From Streptococcus sanguinis (lineage in GTDB: Bacteria > Bacillota > Bacilli > Lactobacillales > Streptococcaceae): a stretch of DNA of 64,000 nt. A model generated the notes under the pieces. The model searched no databases. It saw nothing but the letters and a program-made list of their open reading frames with translations, and was not told the DNA's origin. Below are positions 9,883 to 18,301 of the stretch, in pieces (positions within the stretch are counted from its first letter, which is position 1; each line of letters opens with the position of its first letter). Made by a program: the position numbers and the translations under genes. Location: contig NZ_LS483364.1 in the NCBI RefSeq assembly GCF_900475275.1, forward strand, positions 1,488,001 to 1,552,000, given 5' to 3'.

Positions 9883-11163
9883 TTAGATAGATTCCAAGGC
9901 TAGCTTGAGATCCTCTATCAAGTCTTCCACATTTTCCAGACCGATAGAGAGACGGATTTGATTTGGTGTGATGCCTGCTGCCAGCTGAGCCTCTGGTGAC
10001 ATCTGACCGTGAGTCGTCGTAGCTGGATGGACGACCAGGGACTTAGCATCTGCTACATTGGCCAAGTCAGAGAAAATCTCTAAGCTGTCAATAACCTTAC
10101 GAGCTTCTTTCTCCCCACCTTTGACATTAAAGGTGAAGATTGAGCCCACACCTTTAGGAAAATATTTTTCTGCCAGAGCATGATAAGGACTGTCAGCAAG
10201 CTTGGGATAATTGACCTGCTCAACCTTAGGATGCTCTGCCAGGAATTCCACAATCTTCTCTGCATTGGACACATGGCGCTCTACACGCAAAGAGAGAGTT
10301 TCCAACCCCTGCAGGAAGAGAAAGGCATTGAAGGGTGACATGGCTGCGCCGGTATCGCGCAAGAGCTGGGTCCGCACAGCAGTGACAAAAGCTGCTGCTC
10401 CGACATCGCGCGTATAACTAATATCATGATAGCTCGGATCTGGATCAACAAACTGCGGAAACTTGCCAGAAGCTTCCCAGTCGAAACGACCGCTGTCCAC
10501 AATCACACCACCGATGCTAGTTCCGTGACCGCCGATAAACTTGGTCGCAGAATGCACCGCGATGTCCACTCCATGAGAAAAGACATTGATCAGATAAGGA
10601 GTGGCAAAGGTATTGTCGGAAATCAGCGGAATTTTATGAGCATGAACCAGCTCTGCCAAAGCATCAAAGTCAGGGATATTAATCAGTGGATTACCCAAGC
10701 TTTCAATCAGAACCAGCTTGGTATTGTCCTGAATAGCCGCTTCTACTTCAGCCAGATTTTCAATATCAACAAAAGTCGTGGTAATGCCATAGCGAGGCAG
10801 GGTTTCCTTGAGCAGATTAAAGGTACCGCCGTAAATGGTAGAGGCTGCTACTACATGGTCGCCAGCATGGGCTAAAGCTAGAATGGTGTAGGTAACAGCT
10901 GCCATACCAGAAGCTGTTGCTAAAGCTCCGACTCCACCTTCCAAAGCCGCAATCCGCTCCTCAAAAGCAGACAGGGTCGGATTGGTAATCCGAGTGTAGA
11001 TATTGCCAGGTTTGCGTAGAGCAAAGAGATCTTCTCCTTCCTGAGTATCATCAAACACATAAGAAGTTGTCTGGTAAATAGGCAGAGCCCGTGACTTGGT
11101 TGTCGGGTCAACTGTCTGTCCGGCATGAAGCTGCAGAGTTTCAAATTTGAATTCACGTGTCAT
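9883..11163 (-). CDS. metY: O-acetylhomoserine aminocarboxypropyltransferase / cysteine synthase-like
   Basis: A PLP enzyme of the Cys/Met metabolism family that sulfhydrylates O-acetylhomoserine to homocysteine. It has 426 residues, the longer MetY/CysD type rather than the roughly 380-residue MetB/MetC type. It shows the N-terminal FETLQLHAGQ, YTRITNPT, the ASGMAA phosphate-binding loop and SATKFIGGHG with PLP lysine K208. It is monocistronic and followed by the large palindrome. Members have mixed specificity, so activity on O-acetylserine is also possible. Confidence 0.92.
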   Translation of the reverse strand: MTREFKFETLQLHAGQTVDPTTKSRALPIYQTTSYVFDDTQEGEDLFALRKPGNIYTRITNPTLSAFEERIAALEGGVGALATASGMAAVTYTILALAHAGDHVVAASTIYGGTFNLLKETLPRYGITTTFVDIENLAEVEAAIQDNTKLVLIESLGNPLINIPDFDALAELVHAHKIPLISDNTFATPYLINVFSHGVDIAVHSATKFIGGHGTSIGGVIVDSGRFDWEASGKFPQFVDPDPSYHDISYTRDVGAAAFVTAVRTQLLRDTGAAMSPFNAFLFLQGLETLSLRVERHVSNAEKIVEFLAEHPKVEQVNYPKLADSPYHALAEKYFPKGVGSIFTFNVKGGEKEARKVIDSLEIFSDLANVADAKSLVVHPATTTHGQMSPEAQLAAGITPNQIRLSIGLENVEDLIEDLKLALESI

Positions 11164-11248
11164 AAGGTCACCTCACTATAGTTATGTGATAAGTCTACCA
11201 CTAAACGTCTCGCTTGACTAATAGAATTTCCTTATCAAAAGAAATAAA

Positions 11249-11273
11249 GAGAAGCTATATCTTATAGCTTCTC
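11249..11273 (-). terminator. Intrinsic terminator overlapping the NUDIX gene end
   Basis: GAGAAGCTAT pairs with ATAGCTTCTC around a 5-base loop; the minus-strand side runs into a T-rich stretch. The stem covers the last codons and stop of the NUDIX gene. Confidence 0.75.
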
Positions 11274-11660
11274 AGATATAATCTCAAAAGTCGCCTGATT
11301 GCTAGGCCAGTACAACTGCGACGAAACTTTGTCTAAAGCTACCCACTGAGCTCCCACATGCTCATCAGAAATCCGGATTTCCTTCTGTTCTGTCAGAACT
11401 AGAAAGAGATTTTTGTGAATGGTCAGATTTTCATCAATCTTTACCATAAAATCTCCAAGACTAGTCAGATTTGAACAAGCTAAGAGCAAACCGGTCTCTT
11501 CTTTTATTTCACGAAGGCAGGCTTCTTCTGGACTCTCGCCGCTCTCAATCCCACCAGTAATGGGCTGCCAAAAGGAAACTGTCTCAGCTTCCACTTTCAA
11601 GAGCAAGATTTCTCGTTCCTCTGGATGATAAATCCAGGCTTCAATCGACTGCCTCATCAT
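11262..11660 (-). CDS. NUDIX hydrolase
   Basis: 132 residues with a full NUDIX box: GGIESGESPEEAC followed by LREIKEETGL, giving the GX5EX7REUXEEXGU pattern that binds divalent metal and hydrolyses nucleoside-diphosphate-linked substrates. The substrate cannot be read from sequence; small single-domain NUDIX proteins of this kind often clean up damaged nucleotides. It overlaps the pcrA stop by 4 bp, so it is probably co-translated with the helicase, which fits a nucleotide or DNA maintenance role. Confidence 0.88.
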   Translation of the reverse strand: MMRQSIEAWIYHPEEREILLLKVEAETVSFWQPITGGIESGESPEEACLREIKEETGLLLACSNLTSLGDFMVKIDENLTIHKNLFLVLTEQKEIRISDEHVGAQWVALDKVSSQLYWPSNQATFEIISEKL

Positions 11661-13945
11661 GATTTTTTCTCAATCGGTGCTATGCTGGCCAGCACTTTCT
11701 TCAGACCGACTTCCGGGAAATTAATCTTGAGCTCTTGGCTATTGCCGTTGCCAGAGACTGCTAGAACTGTCCCATCGCCCCATTTCTTATGGTGGGCAAT
11801 ATCTCCAATAGCCCAAGCAACTTCTGGCTTAGATGGCTGGCTCTGACCGCTCTTTCCAAAAGGCAGACTGCCTGTAGAAATGGAACTAGGAGCCGCCTGA
11901 CGCTTCCGTTCTTGCAGGGCCTGGGCCAGACTCATGCCCTGACCGAATTTGCTTGTATCGCTATTTGTATAACTGACCTTAAAGGAGCTATTTGCTGGTC
12001 GAGCCAGTCCCTGATAGTCTAGCAAGTCTGAGCTGATTTCTCTCAGGAAGCGAGTAGGATGATTATAGTTGGTTTTACCATAAAGCATACGGGAATTGGC
12101 GTTAGTCAGATAGAGAATTTTCTCTGCTCGAGTGATACCGACATAGGCCAAGCGCCGCTCTTCTTCCAATTCATCCTCATCTTCAGATGCACGGCTCAGA
12201 GGGAAGACATTTTCCTCCATACCAATCAGAAAGACGACTGGAAATTCCAATCCCTTGGCTGCGTGGAGGGTCATCAGAGTCACTTCGGAACTCTCCGTAT
12301 CCCCGTCATCTGTGTCTGCGATCAAGGCTAAGTCATTGAGAAAACGGCTGAGCTTATCAAGACCAGACTCATCAGCAGGATTGTCTGGACTTTCGTCAAA
12401 GTTCTTGGTTACAGACAAGAATTCTTCGATGTTTTCAATCCTTGCTTGGCTTTCCAAGGTTGCCTGGGCAGCCAAGGCTGTAGCATAGCCTGTCTTTTCC
12501 AATACAGCCTCTACCAGCTTTGTCACTGTAAAGTCGTCTAAGCGCTCCCGCATATCCAGAAGCATATTGGCAAAATCATAAACCGCCTGAGCCGCCTTAC
12601 CCTTGACTGGCGAAAGCAGGATATTGGCTGACGCATCCAGTAAAGAGATTTCCTGACTGGACGCAAAATTCCGAATTTTCTCCACCGTTCCTGGTCCGAC
12701 ACCACGCTTGGGCTCATTGACCACGCGCTCATAGCTGATATTATCGCTAGGATTGGCGATGAGATTGAGATAAGAAATAACATCGCGGATTTCCTTGCGG
12801 CTGTAGAACTTGGTTCCACCAACCATGGTATAGGGAATATTGGACTTGAGCAGGGCTTCCTCCACCGTCCGTGACTGGGCATTGGTCCGGTAAAGAACTG
12901 CAAAATCCTTATGACTGTATCCTTCTCGGCTCAGCTGATCAATAGTTCGGGCGACAAAAAGAGCCTCATCCTGCTCGTCATTAGCCCGATAGTAGACAAT
13001 TTCCTCACCGTCTTCGTTTTGAGTCCAGAGATTTTTAGGACGGCGGTTGCGGTTGTTTCGGATGACTTCATTAGCTGCCTGAAGAATGGTCTTAGTAGAG
13101 CGATAATTTTCCTCTAGTAGGACTACCTTAGCTTCTGGATAATCCTTTTCAAAGTCTAGGATATTCTGCATATCGGCTCCCCGCCAGCCATAGATAGACT
13201 GGTCAGCATCTCCGACCACGCAGATATTCTTAAAGCGGGAAGCCAAGAGCTTGACCAGCTGATACTGAGCATGGTTGGTATCCTGATACTCATCCACATG
13301 GATATACTGGTAACGTTGCTGGTAGTAGGTCAGAACATCAGGATTTTGATCAAAAAGCCGCAGGGTCAGCATAATCAAATCGTCAAAGTCCATAGCCTCA
13401 GACTGGCGCAATTCCTTTTGATAGGCTGTGTAGCACTTGGCCACAATTTCTGTATACATATCATCAGCTAGATTTGCATAGGCCACCTCATCAATCAGGT
13501 CGTTCTTAGCATTGGAAATAGTCCCCAGAATGGCGCGCTCATTCCACTTTTTAGGGTCCAGATTGAGATTTTTAAGAATTCGCTTCATCAGAGTCCGCTG
13601 CTCACCTGGATCAACGATCGTAAAGTTGCGGTTGTAGCCAATATGGTCTGCTTCTCGCCGCAGAATGCGTACACACATGGAGTGGAAGGTAGCGATTAAG
13701 CAATCTTGGGCCTCCGTTTTGAGTTTTTCAGCCCTTTCTCTCATCTCCCGCGCTGCCTTATTGGTAAAGGTAATGGCAAGGATATTCCAAGGATTGACCA
13801 TCTTTTCATCAATCAAATAGGCAATACGGTGGGTCAGGACACGGGTCTTACCCGAACCAGCTCCCGCCATTATCAGCAAAGGCCCTTCTGTTGTCTGAAC
13901 CGCCTCAGTCTGACGGTCATTCATACCGTTTAATAAAGGATGCAT
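11657..13945 (-). CDS. pcrA: ATP-dependent DNA helicase PcrA/UvrD
   Basis: A 762-residue superfamily 1A helicase. Motifs in order: Q motif (NDRQTEAV), Walker A AGAGSGKTRVL, ITFTNKAAREMRER, Walker B VDEYQDTN, GDADQSIYGWRGA, EENYRST, and late motifs TLHAAKGLEFPVVF and EERRLAYVGITRA. It acts in nucleotide-excision and mismatch repair and removes roadblocks such as recombination proteins and RNA polymerase. The C-terminal tail ends in a Tudor-like segment (GDIAHHKKWGDGTV). The NUDIX gene follows with a 4-bp overlap. Confidence 0.97.
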   Translation of the reverse strand: MHPLLNGMNDRQTEAVQTTEGPLLIMAGAGSGKTRVLTHRIAYLIDEKMVNPWNILAITFTNKAAREMRERAEKLKTEAQDCLIATFHSMCVRILRREADHIGYNRNFTIVDPGEQRTLMKRILKNLNLDPKKWNERAILGTISNAKNDLIDEVAYANLADDMYTEIVAKCYTAYQKELRQSEAMDFDDLIMLTLRLFDQNPDVLTYYQQRYQYIHVDEYQDTNHAQYQLVKLLASRFKNICVVGDADQSIYGWRGADMQNILDFEKDYPEAKVVLLEENYRSTKTILQAANEVIRNNRNRRPKNLWTQNEDGEEIVYYRANDEQDEALFVARTIDQLSREGYSHKDFAVLYRTNAQSRTVEEALLKSNIPYTMVGGTKFYSRKEIRDVISYLNLIANPSDNISYERVVNEPKRGVGPGTVEKIRNFASSQEISLLDASANILLSPVKGKAAQAVYDFANMLLDMRERLDDFTVTKLVEAVLEKTGYATALAAQATLESQARIENIEEFLSVTKNFDESPDNPADESGLDKLSRFLNDLALIADTDDGDTESSEVTLMTLHAAKGLEFPVVFLIGMEENVFPLSRASEDEDELEEERRLAYVGITRAEKILYLTNANSRMLYGKTNYNHPTRFLREISSDLLDYQGLARPANSSFKVSYTNSDTSKFGQGMSLAQALQERKRQAAPSSISTGSLPFGKSGQSQPSKPEVAWAIGDIAHHKKWGDGTVLAVSGNGNSQELKINFPEVGLKKVLASIAPIEKKS

Positions 13946-14082
13946 TTTTCTTCCTCTTTCAAAGTCAATGCTACTATTATAACAAAAATCCTGATGAAGC
14001 TAAACCAGAAAGAAGAGGAATTCCTGATTTTAGATTAGATTTTCGACAAAGTCATCTAAGGCCCCCCTAAGCCCGACGGAAA

Positions 14083-14111
14083 TTGAAAATCAGGTCTATT
14101 TTTGCTATAAT
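14083..14111 (+). promoter_or_regulatory. Promoter of mntE
   Basis: TTGAAA at 14083-14088 and TATAAT at 14106-14111, spaced 17 bp, on the strand of mntE. Predicted start near 14118 gives a leader of about 90 nt. Confidence 0.85.
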
Positions 14112-14121
14112 ATGCCCATAT

Positions 14122-14167
14122 GAGACTTAGAGCATCTGTCCATAGATGACATTTTTTCGCAAGTCTC
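14122..14167 (+). promoter_or_regulatory. Structured 5' leader of mntE, possible attenuator
   Basis: Just downstream of the predicted start, GAGACTT (14122-14128) pairs with AAGTCTC (14161-14167). Inside it CATCT (14133-14137) pairs with AGATG (14144-14148), followed by six T at 14152-14157, so the inner hairpin looks like a small terminator and the outer stem encloses it. I do not recognise a known riboswitch; the conserved core of the yybP-ykoY manganese riboswitch is not evident. Confidence 0.5.
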
Positions 14168-14206
14168 TTTTCCATTCTGCTGCCCCACTTAGAAAGAAAG
14201 GCTGTC

Positions 14207-15394
14207 ATGAAAAATCCTAGTAACAATCTGAAGCTAGCGGAGAGAGGAGCCATCCTGTCCATCGCTACCTATCTGATTCTCTCCGCTGTCAAGATTATCG
14301 CAGGCTCGACCCTCCAGTCCTCCAGTCTGACGGCCGATGGCTTCAACAATGTATCTGATATCGTGGCTAATATCGCCGTTTTAATAGGCCTGCGTATGGC
14401 CAGAAAACCAGCCGACCGTGACCATCGTTTCGGCCATTGGAAGATAGAAGATCTGGCCAGTCTCATCACATCTTTTATCATGTTTTTCGTTGGATTTGAT
14501 GTCTTGATTGAGACCATTCAGAAGATTATCTCCAACCAAGAGACTAAGATTGACCCAGTTGGTGCCGTGGTCGGAATCATCTCTGCAATCATTATGTTGG
14601 GTGTTTATTTTTACAATAAAACGCTAGCTAAAAAAGCTCACTCCAAGGCTCTGGATGCTGCAGCCAAGGACAACTTGTCAGACGCTGTCACTTCTATCGG
14701 AACTTCAGTTGCTATCATTGCCAGCGCCTTTAACTTTCCAATCGTTGATAAGCTGGCAGCCATTATCATTACCTTCTTCATTCTCAAGACGGCCTATGAT
14801 ATCTTTATGGAATCTTCCTTCAGCCTGTCCGACGGATTTGATGAAAGTCTGCTCCAAGACTATAAGCAAGCTATCCTAGAAATTCCTAAAATCACTCAGG
14901 TCAAGTCACAGCGTGGCCGGACCTATGGCAGTAATATCTATCTGGATATTATCTTGGAAATGAATCCGGATTTGTCTGTTTTTGAAAGTCATGAGATTGC
15001 GGACCAAGTTGAGGATATGCTTATGGAGCGCTTCGGGGTCTTTGACATTGACATTCATATCGAGCCCGCTCCCATTCCTGAAGATGAGTCGTTGGACAAT
15101 CTTTACCCAAACCTGCTCATGCGCGAGCAGCTCGTGGAGCAAGGCAGCCAACTGGATACGCTTCTGTCCGCTGAATTTCTTTATATTTCTCAAGATGGCC
15201 GACAGCTGAACAAAGCTGAGTTTCAGGCAGAAAGAGCCTCAAAAACACCTATCAAAAACTTTGAACTGCTCTCTGTCAGCCAGAAAACCAAGCTCATCCG
15301 CTATGAAATGGACGGTGTCATCCATACCAGCCTTTGGCGCCGCCACGAAGTATGGCAAAACATCTTTCACCAAGAGACACGAAAAAACAACTAG
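14207..15394 (+). CDS. mntE: Cation diffusion facilitator, probable manganese exporter
   Basis: A 395-residue CDF transporter that exports divalent metal in exchange for protons; its length and sequence resemble pneumococcal MntE, the manganese exporter. There are six predicted spans; metal-site residues appear as DGFNNVSD in the second and DNLSDAVTSIG in the fifth. A cytoplasmic CDF C-terminal domain follows (VKSQRGRTYGSNIYLDIIL) with a further extension to residue 395. A consensus promoter and folded leader precede it. Its last 138 bp are present again at 18117-18254. Metal specificity is inferred from the family. Confidence 0.88.
   Translation: MKNPSNNLKLAERGAILSIATYLILSAVKIIAGSTLQSSSLTADGFNNVSDIVANIAVLIGLRMARKPADRDHRFGHWKIEDLASLITSFIMFFVGFDVLIETIQKIISNQETKIDPVGAVVGIISAIIMLGVYFYNKTLAKKAHSKALDAAAKDNLSDAVTSIGTSVAIIASAFNFPIVDKLAAIIITFFILKTAYDIFMESSFSLSDGFDESLLQDYKQAILEIPKITQVKSQRGRTYGSNIYLDIILEMNPDLSVFESHEIADQVEDMLMERFGVFDIDIHIEPAPIPEDESLDNLYPNLLMREQLVEQGSQLDTLLSAEFLYISQDGRQLNKAEFQAERASKTPIKNFELLSVSQKTKLIRYEMDGVIHTSLWRRHEVWQNIFHQETRKNN
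15251..15388 (+). repeat. Direct repeat copy 1: 3' end of intact mntE
   Basis: This 138-bp segment, the last part of mntE, recurs in the same orientation at 18117-18254 with 3 differences by eye. The two copies lie 2866 bp apart and bracket the lipase/lipoprotein module. Confidence 0.95.
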
Positions 15395-15417
15395 ACAGGC
15401 AGTCTGGTTGTTTTTTA
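15386..15417 (+). terminator. Intrinsic terminator of mntE
   Basis: AACAACTAGAC pairs with GTCTGGTTGTT around AGGCA, followed by six T. It overlaps the mntE stop and lies just outside repeat copy 1, so it differs from the terminator at the second copy. Confidence 0.85.
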
Positions 15418-15420
15418 TGG

Positions 15421-15735
15421 TTATATCTCATCATATCTTTTACTTGTTTTTACAACTGCATCTCTAACCGCAGTAGACCACTGTCCTTTAATGGCTCCAT
15501 CCAAAGTATCGTTAATGCCTGTCAAAGCTGATTTGCCTTCCTTAGCAACTTCGCTAATCTTTTTCTCAGCATTGGACTTTATAATATCACGTTTCTTCAG
15601 AGCTTGAGGAGCATAGACATTTCTAATCAAATTTTTTTCAATTTGTTTTTTTATCTCATTAAGACGAGCACTTAAATCATCTAAAGTTCCTTTTGTAAAT
15701 ACATCTGTAATTGTATCTATTGTTGTTCTTGCCAT
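15421..15735 (-). CDS. Small helical protein, possible type VII secretion partner
   Basis: A 104-residue, mostly alpha-helical charged protein without signal peptide or membrane span. It is the last gene of the four-gene module and starts 17 bp after the preceding gene. By position and size it corresponds to a Lap-type (LXG-associated alpha-helical) partner, the class that pairs with type VII substrates; a W in GQWSTAV near the C-terminus is noted but is not a proven WXG motif. I do not recognise the family directly; the role is inferred from synteny with TslA loci. Confidence 0.6.
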   Translation of the reverse strand: MARTTIDTITDVFTKGTLDDLSARLNEIKKQIEKNLIRNVYAPQALKKRDIIKSNAEKKISEVAKEGKSALTGINDTLDGAIKGQWSTAVRDAVVKTSKRYDEI

Positions 15736-15752
15736 GCTGTATCACTTTCTTT

Positions 15753-16166
15753 CTATTTCTTCTTTTGATTATTTTCCTCTACAGCTATTCTCCGGCGTAA
15801 GTATGCCTCTTCCAACTGCTCATCTAGATATCTCCTCTCCTGCCGAAAATTTTCTTCTTCTTTTAAGACTTCTAACTCAAGAGTTCTTTGTGCTTGAACC
15901 AATACTTCTTCCGACATTATTTGATAAGATTCCATTTCTCTATTGAGAATCCTATAAAATTCCTGATCAGCATCTATAGTTTTTAAATAATACAAAGTTT
16001 CTTTATATTTTTCATCAAGAAGCTCTTTGACTGCACGCCAAGCTGTTTGAAAATAATCATCTCTCTTCTTAAATTCTTTTAACTTTGTACGGTGAAAATC
16101 TTCTAATTCATCAAGTTCTTGCTTTTTATTTTCAACTTCACGTTGTGCTAATTCAAACTTCTCCAT
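15753..16166 (-). CDS. Coiled-coil small protein, possible lipase secretion partner
   Basis: A 137-residue protein, highly charged and helical throughout, with two long heptad-rich stretches (about 1-35 and 85-130). It overlaps the end of the lipase gene by 19 bp, so its start codon lies inside the lipase reading frame and translation is probably coupled. It lacks a signal peptide. It probably binds the helical C-terminus of the lipase as a Lap-like targeting partner; this is inferred from gene order, not from a recognised domain. Confidence 0.65.
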   Translation of the reverse strand: MEKFELAQREVENKKQELDELEDFHRTKLKEFKKRDDYFQTAWRAVKELLDEKYKETLYYLKTIDADQEFYRILNREMESYQIMSEEVLVQAQRTLELEVLKEEENFRQERRYLDEQLEEAYLRRRIAVEENNQKKK

Positions 16167-17548
16167 TGATTGAACTCCCCTGCCAAAGCTGTGTCTTCTT
16201 CAAGTTTTTTATTGATTCCGGATGCAATTTGCTCTTTTAATCGAGCCATTTCGTCCAATAACTGGCTAGCTTGTTGAACCTTTTTTTCCAATGAACTTTC
16301 AACATCTCCGACAATGCTATCATTTGTTACACCGCCATCTGCAAAAGCCTCCTCTATCTCATAAGGGCTAAGACTGCTAACCATGAACGGCGACTTAGTA
16401 GTTTCAAAGAGAGCCTCAGCCTCCTCTACTCCTTTTTGCTTTTCAATCTTAATCTGATCAAGTGTTTGCTGTGCAGAACTTACTAAAGATTCTGCAGCAA
16501 TCGTAGCTTGCTCACTGTCCAGAAAAATCTGCTCATTAGAACTCAAACCTCCACCGCTTTCGGTCAGCAGAGACTTCAATCCATAGTAGCGCATCATTCT
16601 GGCTTTCGTTTCTAAGAGGAGAATATTCCTGTTCCCTCGTGCATTATTTGTTACAATATTTCCATTTTCATCAATAAGCTGACCTTTATCATTGAATTGC
16701 CAAGTTTTGTAACTATGATATTTGTCACCCAAACTATAGATTTTATCAGCCTTTTCTTTCCAAGACAGGGACTTATCCTGCAATATTCCAATTGCTTCAT
16801 CAATAAACCTAGCATCCGTCACATTGACATAGATGGCTACCCCAGTTTTATTACCCAAAATATTTCCCAGAATCAAATCATTGGGATTACGAAAATTACG
16901 AAATTGCTCTGGATGAGCCTGCATATAGGCTATTTCTTCTTCTGAAATAATATTATGAATATCTGGGCCGTTAAAGCCAACATTATTCCACCCCATTTTT
17001 AAGGCCGTATAAAGAGCCATAGACTCTCCCAAAGAATGACCATTCGTTGTTATAATAGCATTGGGGTTCTCTTGACGAACCTTTTTTTCTACTCGCTGGG
17101 CAAACTCTACTGCAGTCTTTGATTGAACTGGAACAATATTTTCTGTAAATTCTTTTTGAACTGCATTTTTAAAGTCCCCCTCCATTATACGCTTGATTAC
17201 TCCATAGCCAGAAGGAACACCTACCATCATCGTATCAGTAAAACCCATACCTAGATTTTCAAGATCGTTCAGAATATCTTTTTTGTCTCCAAAATTGGTT
17301 CCAACATAAGAAACTACTACCTGACTGTAATCTACGTTTCCTTGACTGTCAATAGGGGCAACAGCCATCGCTTGCATACTATTATCCGTTGGTTCAGCAT
17401 TATTACCCGTAGCGTCGATAACTTGAAATTGTCGGCCGTTGATGTCAATCGTTTCTCCAACCGATAATTGCTTATCAGGATTGTCTACTGGGTCAATCTC
17501 ATAAACATATGTTGCAATTTTATTATAATCCGCATCTGTTATGTTCAT
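16148..17548 (-). CDS. TslA-like lipase with C-terminal helical targeting region
   Basis: A 466-residue protein with an N-terminal alpha/beta-hydrolase (lipase-type) domain of about 300 residues. The nucleophile elbow is NGHSLGES with S172; likely partners are D224 (NPNDLI) and H278 (KYHSY). The last 130 residues are helical and charged, like an LXG-type targeting domain placed at the wrong end. There is no signal peptide. This lipase-first order, an upstream lipoprotein and two small helical proteins downstream match the S. aureus type VII lipase toxin TslA. A role as a secreted antibacterial phospholipase/lipase is inferred. The start overlaps the lipoprotein stop by 4 bp. Confidence 0.75.
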   Translation of the reverse strand: MNITDADYNKIATYVYEIDPVDNPDKQLSVGETIDINGRQFQVIDATGNNAEPTDNSMQAMAVAPIDSQGNVDYSQVVVSYVGTNFGDKKDILNDLENLGMGFTDTMMVGVPSGYGVIKRIMEGDFKNAVQKEFTENIVPVQSKTAVEFAQRVEKKVRQENPNAIITTNGHSLGESMALYTALKMGWNNVGFNGPDIHNIISEEEIAYMQAHPEQFRNFRNPNDLILGNILGNKTGVAIYVNVTDARFIDEAIGILQDKSLSWKEKADKIYSLGDKYHSYKTWQFNDKGQLIDENGNIVTNNARGNRNILLLETKARMMRYYGLKSLLTESGGGLSSNEQIFLDSEQATIAAESLVSSAQQTLDQIKIEKQKGVEEAEALFETTKSPFMVSSLSPYEIEEAFADGGVTNDSIVGDVESSLEKKVQQASQLLDEMARLKEQIASGINKKLEEDTALAGEFNQWRSLN

Positions 17549-17973
17549 CTCTTCTCTCCATAATATATAACATTTATTTGGGTTTCCGATAATTTTGTAT
17601 AACTAGTTGGAACTTCCTTTCGTTTTAGTACCTCCGAGTTATTATGATAAGTTAACCCATAATGCTGTATATCGTAACTATCTTTTAAGTCTGTTGAAAC
17701 TTCTATTTTATCGTTTACCGAGAAATAAATGAATCTAGGTCTACCAAATCCGCCTTTTGAAATACTTTCAAACTCTATTTTATGAACATCTTCAAAATTA
17801 TTGACCAAAAATAAAGCAAGAGCCTCTTCTTGTTTTCTAATTATCTTTTTCTCTTCTGCTGTCAATGTTGCTTCCTCCTTCTGTTCTGTCTTTTTCTGCT
17901 GAGAGCAGGCACTAAGAAGCCCTAACCCCAAAAATCCAATAAATACTATCAAAAGTAATTTAAGTATTTTCAT
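17545..17973 (-). CDS. Lipoprotein, probable immunity protein of the lipase
   Basis: 142 residues with a lipoprotein signal: hydrophobic segment, lipobox LLSAC with acylated C23, then a charged linker. The mature domain of about 110 residues (EEALALFLVNNFEDVHKIEF core, later VNDKIEVSTDL) recurs twice in the protein at 18302-19039. It is the first gene of the module and overlaps the lipase by 4 bp, the position of an immunity gene; TilA, which protects S. aureus from TslA, is also a lipoprotein. Exposure on the outer membrane face fits neutralising a lipid-degrading toxin. Function is inferred. Confidence 0.72.
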   Translation of the reverse strand: MKILKLLLIVFIGFLGLGLLSACSQQKKTEQKEEATLTAEEKKIIRKQEEALALFLVNNFEDVHKIEFESISKGGFGRPRFIYFSVNDKIEVSTDLKDSYDIQHYGLTYHNNSEVLKRKEVPTSYTKLSETQINVIYYGEKR

Positions 17974-18033
17974 AAATATTCCCTTCCTTTATAGAGCATA
18001 CAACCTTCAACTATACTAATACAACTTTAATAT

Positions 18034-18039
18034 ATTATA
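18034..18039 (-). promoter_or_regulatory. Candidate -10 element of the lipase module
   Basis: TATAAT on the minus strand 61 bp upstream of the lipoprotein start, within a very AT-rich stretch. No convincing -35 element at the usual spacing was found. Confidence 0.45.
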
Positions 18040-18116
18040 GCAAAAAAATTATAAAACTAGCAAGCGTTTACATTTTTTTGCAATCCCTTTAATATAAATC
18101 AAACTAAAAGCTATTC

Positions 18117-18254
18117 ATCAAAAACGTTGAACTGCTTTCTGTCAGCCAGAAAACCAAGCTCATCCGCTATGAAATGGACGGTGTTATCCATACCAGCCTT
18201 TGGCGCCGCCACGAAGTATGGCAAAACATCTTTCACCAAGAGACACGAAAAAAC
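18117..18254 (+). pseudogene. Direct repeat copy 2: detached 3' fragment of mntE
   Basis: A 138-bp copy of the mntE 3' end, 135 of 138 identical by eye to 15251-15388. It has no start codon or upstream part, but its frame continues to a TAA after RKNQSDD and into its own terminator, so it looks like a leftover gene end. It lies between the four-gene module and the two-domain lipoprotein gene. Confidence 0.93.
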
Positions 18255-18286
18255 CAGTCTGATGATTAAGTCAGTCTGGCTTTTTC
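18248..18286. terminator. Hairpin terminator after the mntE fragment
   Basis: CCAGTCTGA (18254-18262) pairs with TCAGTCTGG (18271-18279) with one mismatch, with a T run on the plus side and a complementary A run on the other side. It can serve the mntE fragment and the convergent lipoprotein gene at 18302. Confidence 0.7.
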
Positions 18287-18301
18287 ATTGCAACACATCC
18301 T

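Noticed and set aside
14056..14262. A 68-codon minus-strand frame across the mntE promoter and leader.
   Set aside because: It runs opposite a consensus promoter and the mntE start, has no ribosome site and no recognisable product.
18061..18075. A possible catabolite-responsive element (TGTAAACGCTTGCT on the minus strand) upstream of the lipase module.
   Set aside because: It matches the usual cre pattern only partly, with the last part mismatched, and lies upstream of the -10 without a clear -35. Too weak to call.
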